This document shows positions 34,815 to 42,133 of a DNA stretch of 64,000 nucleotides, piece by piece; position 1 is the stretch's first letter; the number at the start of each line of letters is the position of its first letter. The position numbers and the translations under genes were made by a program. This stretch comes from Shimia sp047124445 (GTDB lineage Bacteria; Pseudomonadota; Alphaproteobacteria; Rhodobacterales; Rhodobacteraceae). The notes under the pieces are model-generated. The model had not been told where the DNA came from. It saw only the letters and a program-made list of their open reading frames with translations, and searched no databases. The stretch lies in the NCBI RefSeq assembly GCF_047124445.1, contig NZ_CP138921.1, forward strand, positions 1,054,001 through 1,118,000, read 5' to 3'.

Positions 34815-35288
34815 TCATTCCTTGAGGATTTCCTGAAGCCGCGCTTCTTCCTCATCGCTCAACTTACGTTCCGTTGGCGTGCGGGCTGTGGAACGGCGCC
34901 GTGTGTAGCCAAACCCGACGATCAGCGCGATCAGCAACATCGCCGGTCCGGCCCCATACAGCACCATATTGGTGCCACTGGTACGTGGTCGCAACAAGAC
35001 GTATTCACCGTAGCGGTCGACCACAAAATCAACCACCTCTTCGTTGCTGTCGCCTTCGGTCAGCCGCTCGCGCACTAGTACACGTAGGTCCTTGGCCAGC
35101 TGCGCATTGCTGTCGTCAATGCTTTCATTGCGACAGACAAGACACCGTAGATCTTTGGAAATCTCGCGCGCCCGCTCTTCGAGAACCGGGTCGTCCAAGA
35201 TCTCATCCGGCTGCACCGCCGCGCTCGGCCCCGCCATCAAAAGCACAAGCCCCAGTGCGGCCCCAAATGTCTTCAGCTTGGTCTTCAT
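34815..35288 (-). CDS. ccmH: Cytochrome c maturation protein CcmH/CycL
   Basis: 157 residues from ATG 35288 (GGAG 8 nt upstream). A GTG at 35297 that overlaps the ccmF stop is an alternative. Signal peptide (KTFGAALGLVLLMAGPSAA), redox motif LRCLVC (Cys49, Cys52) followed by RNESIDDSNA, and a C-terminal span (MVLYGAGPAMLLIALIVGFG). It reduces the apocytochrome CXXCH thiols at the periplasmic face, in complex with CcmF. Only the N-terminal CcmH type; the TPR domain (CcmI) is elsewhere. Confidence 0.95.
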   Translation of the reverse strand: MKTKLKTFGAALGLVLLMAGPSAAVQPDEILDDPVLEERAREISKDLRCLVCRNESIDDSNAQLAKDLRVLVRERLTEGDSNEEVVDFVVDRYGEYVLLRPRTSGTNMVLYGAGPAMLLIALIVGFGYTRRRSTARTPTERKLSDEEEARLQEILKE

Positions 35289-35293
35289 CCGTG

Positions 35294-37267
35294 TCACTCC
35301 GCTGGCACGCCACCCGCTGGCGCCTTACGCGCCCCAGCCGCCACGCGATAGCGGCGGTCGGTCAGGCTCAGCAACCCGCCAAGAGACATAAGGAAGGAGC
35401 CAAACCAAATCCAGTTGGTTAGCGGTTTTATATAGGTCCGCACCGTATACGCCCCACCCGGCTGTTCATCGCCAAGCGCCAGATACACGTCGCGCAGGAT
35501 ACGGTAATCAATCGCCGCTTCCGTGGTTGGCATCGCCGCCACCGGATACACCCGCTTTTCGGGATGTAGCATGGTCACGTCTTGACCGTCTTTGCGCACG
35601 CGAATGTCCGCCATGGTTGTCAGGTAGTTCGGCCCTTCGGTCTCCCGCACGCCTTCCAGAGTGATTTCATAGGCCCCCACCATATAAGGCTGCCCAATCT
35701 GCGCCACGCGGATATCTTCCTGCTCCCAGGCCATCAGGCCAGCGATCCCGAAGATCGTCACGCCAAAGCCCGCATGGGCAACAGCTTTGCCCCAATCCGC
35801 GCGTGGCAAACGGGACAAACGCCCCAAGCGATCCCCAAGCGCGCCACGTCCGGTGCGCGACATCAGATCCACAAACGCCCCGGCCAGCAGCCAGGCACCA
35901 AGGAACAGGCCCACCGGCCCCAACAAAGACCGACCGCCTTGAATGGTCCAGGCCAGACCGCCAAGCGCCACCGCCAAAACAAATGCCGGGATCAATGGCT
36001 TCACCACCTTGCCTAGTTTCGCACGCTTCCATGGCAACATCGCCCCAACCGGCAGTATCAACCCAAGGATCACCATGAACGGCGTAAACGCCATGTTGAA
36101 GAACGGCGCGCCCACACTCAGCTTGCGCTCAAAGAACATCTCGCTGACCAGCGGCCAGATGGTGCCGATGAAGACCACAAAACAGGACACCGCCAGCAGG
36201 ATGTTGTTCAAAACCAGCGCGCTCTCACGGCTGACAACCCCAAACACCCCTTTGGCTTCCATCTCACTGGCACGCGCCGCAAACAGTGTCAGCGCACCGC
36301 CGGTGAAGAACACCAGAATACCCAGAATAAACACGCCACGCTCCGGGTCATTGGCAAAGGCGTGCACCGAGGTGATCACGCCAGAGCGCACAATAAACGT
36401 CCCGATCAGCGAGAAACTAAACGCCATAATCGCAAGGAGGATTGTCCAGCTTTTCAGGCTTTCGCGTTTCTCCACAACAATCGCGGAGTGCAGCAAGGCC
36501 GCCGCCAGAAGCCAAGGCATGAACGACGCGTTTTCCACCGGATCCCAAAACCAGAATCCACCCCAGCCAAGCTCGTAATAGGCCCACCAGGACCCCAGCG
36601 CGATGCCGATGGTCAGGAAGACCCAAGCCGCCAGCGTCCAAGGCCGCACCCAACGTCCCCAGGCCGCGTCCACACGGCCCTCGATCAGCGCGGCAATGGC
36701 AAAGGAGAAGGCCATCGAAAGCCCAACATAGCCGAGATACAAAAACGGCGGGTGCAGCGCGAGGCCCACGTCCTGCAACAACGGGTTCAGGTCACGGCCA
36801 TCAAATGGCACCGCCTCCATGCGCAGGAACGGATTCGAGGTGAACAGGATGAAGGCAAAGAAGGCCACGGCAACCGCACTTTGGATTGCCAGCGCCCGCG
36901 CACGAATACCGGGCGGCAGGTTGCCACCAAACCACGCCAAACAGGCCCCAAACAACGTCAGGATCAACACCCACAACAGCATCGAGCCCTCGTGGTTACC
37001 CCAAACACCGCTGACCTTATAGATCATCGGCTTGAGCGTATGGGAGTTCCCCGTCACCAGCGCCACGGAGAAATCCGAGGTCACAAAGGCATAGGTCAGC
37101 GCGGCAAAGCTGAAGGCCGTGAACAGGAACTGCAATCCTGCCGCCGGTTCAGCCACGGCCATCCAGCCGGGCCAACGCTTCTGCGCGCCAATAAGAGGGA
37201 CAATTGCCTGCACCACTGCGGTGACGGCGGCTAGGATCAGTGCGAAATGGCCGAGCTCAACTATCAT
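35294..37267 (-). CDS. ccmF: Heme lyase CcmF
   Basis: 657 residues from ATG 37267 (starts MIVELGHFALILAAVTAVV); the frame is open upstream but not coding. About 15 transmembrane spans. The WWD heme-handling domain is present (GGFWFWDPVENASFMPWL), with periplasmic histidines around it. It transfers heme from holo-CcmE to apocytochrome c with CcmH, which follows directly. It starts 58 bp after the holin gene, with only a weak ribosome-binding site. Confidence 0.96.
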   Translation of the reverse strand: MIVELGHFALILAAVTAVVQAIVPLIGAQKRWPGWMAVAEPAAGLQFLFTAFSFAALTYAFVTSDFSVALVTGNSHTLKPMIYKVSGVWGNHEGSMLLWVLILTLFGACLAWFGGNLPPGIRARALAIQSAVAVAFFAFILFTSNPFLRMEAVPFDGRDLNPLLQDVGLALHPPFLYLGYVGLSMAFSFAIAALIEGRVDAAWGRWVRPWTLAAWVFLTIGIALGSWWAYYELGWGGFWFWDPVENASFMPWLLAAALLHSAIVVEKRESLKSWTILLAIMAFSFSLIGTFIVRSGVITSVHAFANDPERGVFILGILVFFTGGALTLFAARASEMEAKGVFGVVSRESALVLNNILLAVSCFVVFIGTIWPLVSEMFFERKLSVGAPFFNMAFTPFMVILGLILPVGAMLPWKRAKLGKVVKPLIPAFVLAVALGGLAWTIQGGRSLLGPVGLFLGAWLLAGAFVDLMSRTGRGALGDRLGRLSRLPRADWGKAVAHAGFGVTIFGIAGLMAWEQEDIRVAQIGQPYMVGAYEITLEGVRETEGPNYLTTMADIRVRKDGQDVTMLHPEKRVYPVAAMPTTEAAIDYRILRDVYLALGDEQPGGAYTVRTYIKPLTNWIWFGSFLMSLGGLLSLTDRRYRVAAGARKAPAGGVPAE

Positions 37268-37325
37268 GCCAACTGTATACGCCGACGCGCAGACGGGGCC
37301 AATGCAAATCGACCCCGCAAACTGA

Positions 37326-37880
37326 TCACTTTGTCGCGCCCCCGCTGGAAGCTTTCTGCCAATCCAGAAGCACCGGATTATCGCCGGCTTCCATTGGTGA
37401 GCGCACCTGCGTTTGCACCGGCCCCTCAAGCGCGGCAAGGGTTTCAACCACCTCCGGCACACGCTTCAAGTTGTCGGCCATAGTGCGTTGAAATTCCTGC
37501 CCTTTGGCCTGATGTCGCGCGCCAAAATAGAAACTCACCACAACACCTAAAAGCCACCACAATGGCTCCGGCACCAAGGCGATTCCACTCATGCGCGCAG
37601 CAAACCACACCGGGTCCACCATGGCGCTGACAAACAGCGCCAAACATCCCAGCGCCATCGCCGGGCGTGGCAAGCGGTTGACCGCATCCATCACCCGGTC
37701 AAACCGCCCGCGATCCTGCGCTCGAAACTCCGCTGCGTGCCCCTGCATCGCCGCGATCTGCACGTCCTGCGCCCGCTGGGCCGCCCCTTCTGCGTTTTCA
37801 CGAAACACCTCAGCGGTCTCCTTGATCACATTGCGCCCACCGCCAAACACAAAGGACAACAGCCGCTCGATCATCCCCAT
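37326..37880 (-). CDS. Holin of the gene-transfer-agent release type (3TM holin family)
   Basis: 184 residues. N-terminal amphipathic helix (MGMIERLLSFVFGGGRNVI), a charged Gln/Ala-rich helix, two strong hydrophobic segments (PAMALGCLALFVSAMVDPVW and PLWWLLGVVVSFYFGARH) and a polar tail. This matches the holin family used for release of Rhodobacter gene transfer agents (the rcc00556 type in R. capsulatus). The ATG at 37880 overlaps the endolysin 3' end by 10 bp. A second Met (37874) gives an ATGA overlap, so two starts are possible. Holins permeabilise the inner membrane and let the endolysin reach the wall. Confidence 0.85.
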   Translation of the reverse strand: MGMIERLLSFVFGGGRNVIKETAEVFRENAEGAAQRAQDVQIAAMQGHAAEFRAQDRGRFDRVMDAVNRLPRPAMALGCLALFVSAMVDPVWFAARMSGIALVPEPLWWLLGVVVSFYFGARHQAKGQEFQRTMADNLKRVPEVVETLAALEGPVQTQVRSPMEAGDNPVLLDWQKASSGGATK

Positions 37881-38482
37881 GACGCCACCCGCTTCTCAAA
37901 TTCCTGTTGCGTCAAGTGATAGCGCGGCGAGATGAACTCTTCCGCCCTCTTGATCCAGCCACCTTTCTTGCCGGCCCGTGAGCGCGCAAATTTGCGCGAC
38001 TTCGGCCGCAGATCCGCCAATCGGAAATAGTAGTTCCGCCGCGCCACGCCGTAAGCGTCTGCCAAATGATCCGGCGCCATATTGGCCGCCACTTTACTGG
38101 CGGCAATGGTCTGTGGCCCGATCTTGCCGTCCACCGTGACTTGCTGCCCCATCTGCCCCAACAGGCGCTGCAAAATCTTCACCGCATTGCTGCCCGCATT
38201 GACATACATATCAAACACCGATGCCTGCAAAACTTCCGGCAAGCGATCCACTTTTGGCCTCTCAAAATAATGCCTCAGATAGACTGCCTCCGCATCTTCT
38301 GGCGTCAGGCGCTTGACATCCGCCACATCGACATCGCCATCCCCGTCTTTGTCCAACCCCAACCGCCGTGCCGTGGCCAGCGTTACGCCCAGATTGGTCG
38401 CCCCACCCGGATCATCCGGATCGTTCACAAATCCGCCTTCCCGCGCCACAATCTCCCTTGCCACTTGCCGTACATCCAACAT
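37871..38482 (-). CDS. Endolysin: GH108 N-acetylmuramidase with EF-hand loop (GTA lysis type)
   Basis: 203 residues. The N-terminus has the GH108 catalytic signature IVAREGGFVNDPDDPGGATN with probable catalytic Glu15, then LGVTLATARRLG. Residues 44-55 (DKDGDGDVDVAD) form a complete 12-residue EF-hand calcium loop. A PG_binding_3 type region follows (QVTVDGKIGPQTIAA). No signal peptide, so export depends on the holin next door. Homologous to the R. capsulatus GTA endolysin (rcc00555 type). Excellent ribosome-binding site AGGAGG, part of which is in a hairpin. The conserved sites are intact. Confidence 0.88.
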   Translation of the reverse strand: MLDVRQVAREIVAREGGFVNDPDDPGGATNLGVTLATARRLGLDKDGDGDVDVADVKRLTPEDAEAVYLRHYFERPKVDRLPEVLQASVFDMYVNAGSNAVKILQRLLGQMGQQVTVDGKIGPQTIAASKVAANMAPDHLADAYGVARRNYYFRLADLRPKSRKFARSRAGKKGGWIKRAEEFISPRYHLTQQEFEKRVASWG

Positions 38483-38490
38483 CGCAACCT

Positions 38491-38512
38491 CCTGTGTGCC
38501 TCAAGACACAGG
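38491..38512 (-). promoter_or_regulatory. Hairpin overlapping the endolysin ribosome-binding site
   Basis: On the minus strand CCTGTGT and ACACAGG form a perfect 7-bp stem with an 8-base loop. The last three bases of the stem are the first half of AGGAGG. The hairpin may limit translation of the endolysin or be a protein-binding palindrome in the leader. Confidence 0.5.
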
Positions 38513-38571
38513 CTGCTCTAATGACTGTTAAACCGCCGCCACCCCAACGCACGCTGCCTGTTGCGCCAAAG

Positions 38572-38603
38572 AAAAACCCCGCAGGCTTCGCAGCCCACGG
38601 GGT
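38572..38603 (-). terminator. Terminator of ccmE
   Basis: Minus strand: ACCCCG and CGGGGT outer stem, inner AGCC/GGCT pairing with two mismatches between, tetraloop, then TTTT. It lies 23 bp past the ccmE stop and isolates the lysis cassette from the ccmE transcript. Confidence 0.82.
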
Positions 38604-38626
38604 CAATTCATCATATCGGCAGAGCT

Positions 38627-39076
38627 TTAGCTCTCCGCATCAGGCTCCACATAAACGCCCTGCTCTTTCAGCGCGTCGACCACCTCTTTGGGCATATAAG
38701 TCTCGTCGTGTTTCGCCAGAATTTCGGACGCCACAAACACACCGTCAATATATTTGCCGGTGCCAATCATGCCTTCGTTTTCCTTGAACAGGTCCGGCAG
38801 CACACCAGTGTAGGTCACAGGGATCGACGCCCCGCCATCGGTTACGGAAAACCGCACGGTCTCACCTTCATCCCGCACGAGGGTGCCTTCTTCCACCAGA
38901 CCGCCAATCCGGAAGGTTTCAGAGGCCGCAGGCGGCTCTTCCGCCACCTGAGTGGGCGAACGGAAGTAGTTGATCCCATCCTGCATGGCCCACCCAATCA
39001 GGGCTGTGGAGATGATCAGGGCTACGAAGGTCAGGATGATCACCTGAACCCGGCGTTGCTTCTTGAGGCTCTTCAT
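38627..39076 (-). CDS. ccmE: Heme chaperone CcmE
   Basis: 149 residues. N-terminal membrane anchor (VQVIILTFVALIISTALIGW), OB-fold periplasmic domain (FRIGGLVEEGTLV, VTYTGVLPDLFKE) and heme-binding site His123 with Tyr127 (LAKHDETYMPKE). It carries heme to CcmF. Follows argC by 27 bp, an association known in Rhodobacter (argC-cycJ). Confidence 0.96.
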   Translation of the reverse strand: MKSLKKQRRVQVIILTFVALIISTALIGWAMQDGINYFRSPTQVAEEPPAASETFRIGGLVEEGTLVRDEGETVRFSVTDGGASIPVTYTGVLPDLFKENEGMIGTGKYIDGVFVASEILAKHDETYMPKEVVDALKEQGVYVEPDAES

Positions 39077-39103
39077 TTTTCCTCTCCAGCGCTCTCGCGC
39101 AAG

Positions 39104-40132
39104 TTACGGGAAACAAGGCGCCAGCATCAGGCCAGCAGTCTCATCTTCTCCCAACATCAGGTTGGCGTTTTGCAACGCCTGGCCGCTGGACCCCTTGGTC
39201 AGGTTGTCCAACGCCGCAATCACAATGGCCCGCCCGTCGATCCGGTCTCCGGTCACACCAATATGGCAGAAGTTGGAGCCGCGCACATGCCGCGTGCTTG
39301 GCGCTTCGCCAAAAGGCAGCACCTCGATGAAAGGTTCCTCAGCATAGGCTTTTGCCAACGTGGCATGGATCACCTCTGCGTTACCCTGCACATACACAGT
39401 CGCCAGAATGCCCCGGTTGGCTGGCACCAGATGCGGGGTGAATTGCACTTTCACCTCGCGCCCCGCCACTTTGGAGAACTCCTGATCGAACTCCCCCAAA
39501 TGCCGGTGCGTGCCGCCAATTGCATAGGCGTGGTTGCCTTCGCTCAGCTCCGCGTGCAGGAGGTTCTCTTTCAAGGACCGCCCTGCGCCGGACACTGCAC
39601 ATTTTAGATCAAGAATGATTTGATTAAGGTCAATCACATCCGCCTCAATCAGCGGTTTGAGCGCAAAAAGTCCGGTTGCCGCGTTACAGCCTGTTCCGGC
39701 CACAACCCGCGCGGCTTTGATCTCTTCGCGGTAAAACTCGGTCAGGCCATAGACAGCCTCTTTCTGGATCTCCAGTGCATCATGCTGCCCGCCATACCAT
39801 TTGGCGTATTCCTCTGGATCGCGCAGCCGGAAGTCCGCACTCAGATCGACCACTTTAATATCAGACGGCAACGCTTTGATTACCTTCTGAGAAGTTGCGT
39901 GTGGCAACGCACAAAAACACAGGTCCACGCCGCCAAAATCAATCTCGTCGATCTTGCACAGCGTGGGCAGTTTCAGGTGCCGCAAATGCGGGAACACCGC
40001 CGCCATCTCCAAACCGGCCTTACGATCTGCGGACAGCGCAACAATCTCCATGCTCGGATGGGTGGCGATCAAACGCACTAGCTCTGCTCCGGTGTAGCCG
40101 CTGGCGCCAAGAATTGCGATTTTATGGGTCAT
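39104..40132 (-). CDS. argC: N-acetyl-gamma-glutamyl-phosphate reductase
   Basis: 342 residues. NADP-binding start KIAILGASGYTGAELVRL, LCFCALPHATSQ, VDLSADFRL. The catalytic cysteine is Cys149 within VVAGTGCNAATGLFAL, where most ArgC proteins read NPGCYPTA; the substituted form is a subgroup variant, with the Cys kept. His region GTHRHLGEFDQEF. Third step of arginine synthesis. Confidence 0.94.
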   Translation of the reverse strand: MTHKIAILGASGYTGAELVRLIATHPSMEIVALSADRKAGLEMAAVFPHLRHLKLPTLCKIDEIDFGGVDLCFCALPHATSQKVIKALPSDIKVVDLSADFRLRDPEEYAKWYGGQHDALEIQKEAVYGLTEFYREEIKAARVVAGTGCNAATGLFALKPLIEADVIDLNQIILDLKCAVSGAGRSLKENLLHAELSEGNHAYAIGGTHRHLGEFDQEFSKVAGREVKVQFTPHLVPANRGILATVYVQGNAEVIHATLAKAYAEEPFIEVLPFGEAPSTRHVRGSNFCHIGVTGDRIDGRAIVIAALDNLTKGSSGQALQNANLMLGEDETAGLMLAPCFP

Positions 40133-40249
40133 GTTTTCGACCTCTTCCCTTCGTTTGGCCGCAGCCTTCGCGCGACCATCCCCGTCACTTGCGGAGCTAG
40201 ATAATCAGAAATGGGTGAAATTGCGAGAGCCTGCGCCCCCTCGCCGCAG

Positions 40250-41062
40250 TTACGCAGCTTGGAAGGTGATTTGTCGTCGCAAAAACTGGGTCGCGCGATC
40301 ACTCACTTTGCGAGGATCACCCGTGGTCAGAAATAAATTGTCTGTGCCTTGCCCAATCATTTTGGGGTGCCGCTCCAAATAGTCTGCCAACGAATCTGCA
40401 ACCAGATTGGCCTGACTATACACATTTACATCCGAGCCCAAAGCGTCCTGAAAGGTGTCGTGCATGATAGGGTAATGCGTGCAGCCCAAAATCGCCGCCT
40501 GCGGGTCCGGCATCTTACGCTTAAGCGCATCCACATGGGACCGCACCAGCGCTTCGGCCAGGATCATATCGCCATCTTCAATGGCATCCACCACGCCACC
40601 ACAGGCCTGTGCTTCCACGTCCACGCCAATCGCCCGAAACGCCAGCTCCCGCTGAAACGCCCGGCTCGCCACCGTCGCCGGTGTCGCAAACAGCGCAACA
40701 TGTTTGACTTCCACCTCACGCGGCGGCGAATTGTCGCCCCAGCTGCGCTCGGTGAGTGCCTCAATCAACGGCACAAACACGCCCAACACGCGCTTGTCTT
40801 TCGGAATCCAGCTTTCCTGCATCCGGCGCAGCGCCGCCGCACTGGCGGTGTTACAGGCCAGGATCACCAGATCACAGCCCGCATCCCACATCCGCTCCAC
40901 GGCGGCGGTGGTCAGGTTGTAAACATCATCGGCATCACGCACACCATAAGGCGCGTGGGCATTGTCTCCGAAATACACCAAAGGCACATCTGGCAAGCGC
41001 TTGCTCACCGCGTCATAGACGGTCAGCCCGCCCAATCCACTGTCAAAGAGTCCAACTGCCAC
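40250..41062 (-). CDS. murI: Glutamate racemase
   Basis: 270 residues from a GTG start at 41062 (GAGGTG upstream). MAVGLFDSGLGGLTV has catalytic Asp7. The two catalytic cysteines are in LACNTASAAA (Cys70) and ILGCTHYPIM. It makes D-glutamate for peptidoglycan. The start is 13 bp from the end of the acyltransferase gene upstream, so the two are likely co-transcribed. Confidence 0.95.
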   Translation of the reverse strand: MAVGLFDSGLGGLTVYDAVSKRLPDVPLVYFGDNAHAPYGVRDADDVYNLTTAAVERMWDAGCDLVILACNTASAAALRRMQESWIPKDKRVLGVFVPLIEALTERSWGDNSPPREVEVKHVALFATPATVASRAFQRELAFRAIGVDVEAQACGGVVDAIEDGDMILAEALVRSHVDALKRKMPDPQAAILGCTHYPIMHDTFQDALGSDVNVYSQANLVADSLADYLERHPKMIGQGTDNLFLTTGDPRKVSDRATQFLRRQITFQAA

Positions 41063-41075
41063 GCCACACCTCGAT

Positions 41076-41978
41076 CTACCTGTTTGCAGCCTTCTGGCCG
41101 TCAAGCTTATGTTTTTCTTCAAACTCAAAGCCATATCCCATTTTGCGGATCGGCTTTGGAGACAAAGAATAGGTGCGTTCCCGCAGGAAGTCCATGAGCT
41201 CCCAGGTGTCACTGGCGCGGCTCTTGATCGCATCCTGCTCCACAGGCTCGCCAATCACCACCCGCACGGGTGTGTCCACGCGTTTTTTGAATTCACGGAT
41301 CAAGAAGCCCATGCGCAAGGTGTAATGCAGATGGCTTGCCACCTGGAACAACCGGCTGGTCTGCCCGTCAAAGAACACCGGCACAACGGCCGCTTCCGAC
41401 TTGGCAATCATCCGCGCGGTAAATCCACGCCAATACGGATCAAACGGACGTCCAAACGGCTTGTCCGCGGTCGACACTGTGCCACCCGGGAAAATCCCGA
41501 TCGCGCCGCCCTGTTTGAGGTAATCCAGCGAGACTTTGCGCGTGCGCAGGTTCAACTTCACCGCTTCCCGGTCCTCATCAAAACTCACCGGCAGGATCAC
41601 CTTCTCCATGTCCTGCGCCTTGCGGAACACCTGATGCGCCATAAGGCGGAAGTCACCTCGTGTGACGCTGAGCATATAGCCCATCATCAACCCATCCAGA
41701 ATGCCGTACGGATGGTTGGCAATCATCACCACCGGGCCGGTCTTTGGGATATTATCAAGCGAGCCGCCAATCACATCCAGCGTCAGCCCATAGCGCTCGC
41801 GCATCACTTCCCAGAAGTCCCGCCCAGCGGCCACTTCGTCCTCATAGCCGGCAGCCCGCTTGATCAATCTCAAACGGCCAGTGGAGTTTTCCAGCATACG
41901 GATCATCGCCTTGCCGCTGCGCGTTTCCGCTGCATAGGCATAGCTGATGTCACGTGCATTGTTGATCGCGTAAGTCAT
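41076..41978 (-). CDS. Lysophospholipid acyltransferase family protein
   Basis: 300 residues, no clear transmembrane span. PlsC-type motifs: IANHPYGILDGLM (HX4D), GIFPGGTVST (acyl acceptor site) and VVPVFFDGQTSRLFQ. The long N-terminus and HPYGILD form resemble the family that includes OlsA-like and hemolysin-associated acyltransferases. Likely peripheral inner-membrane enzyme of lipid synthesis. Exact acceptor unknown. Neighbour of murI. Confidence 0.85.
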   Translation of the reverse strand: MTYAINNARDISYAYAAETRSGKAMIRMLENSTGRLRLIKRAAGYEDEVAAGRDFWEVMRERYGLTLDVIGGSLDNIPKTGPVVMIANHPYGILDGLMMGYMLSVTRGDFRLMAHQVFRKAQDMEKVILPVSFDEDREAVKLNLRTRKVSLDYLKQGGAIGIFPGGTVSTADKPFGRPFDPYWRGFTARMIAKSEAAVVPVFFDGQTSRLFQVASHLHYTLRMGFLIREFKKRVDTPVRVVIGEPVEQDAIKSRASDTWELMDFLRERTYSLSPKPIRKMGYGFEFEEKHKLDGQKAANR

Positions 41979-42133
41979 AGAAGCTCTCGAGTCGCAAAAA
42001 CACGGCCTCCCTATGACAGATTTATGAAGGAAATTTAACCCCCTTCCGTAACGTCAAGTGGCCGCAGGCCATCTCAAGAAACCCCGTTAAAACATGCGGG
42101 ATTTCTTGATTTGTCATTCAAGTTTTGGCGCTT

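Noticed and set aside
39612..39632. FNR-like sequence TTGAT-N4-GTCAA
   Set aside because: It lies inside argC coding sequence and has a mismatch; no promoter context.
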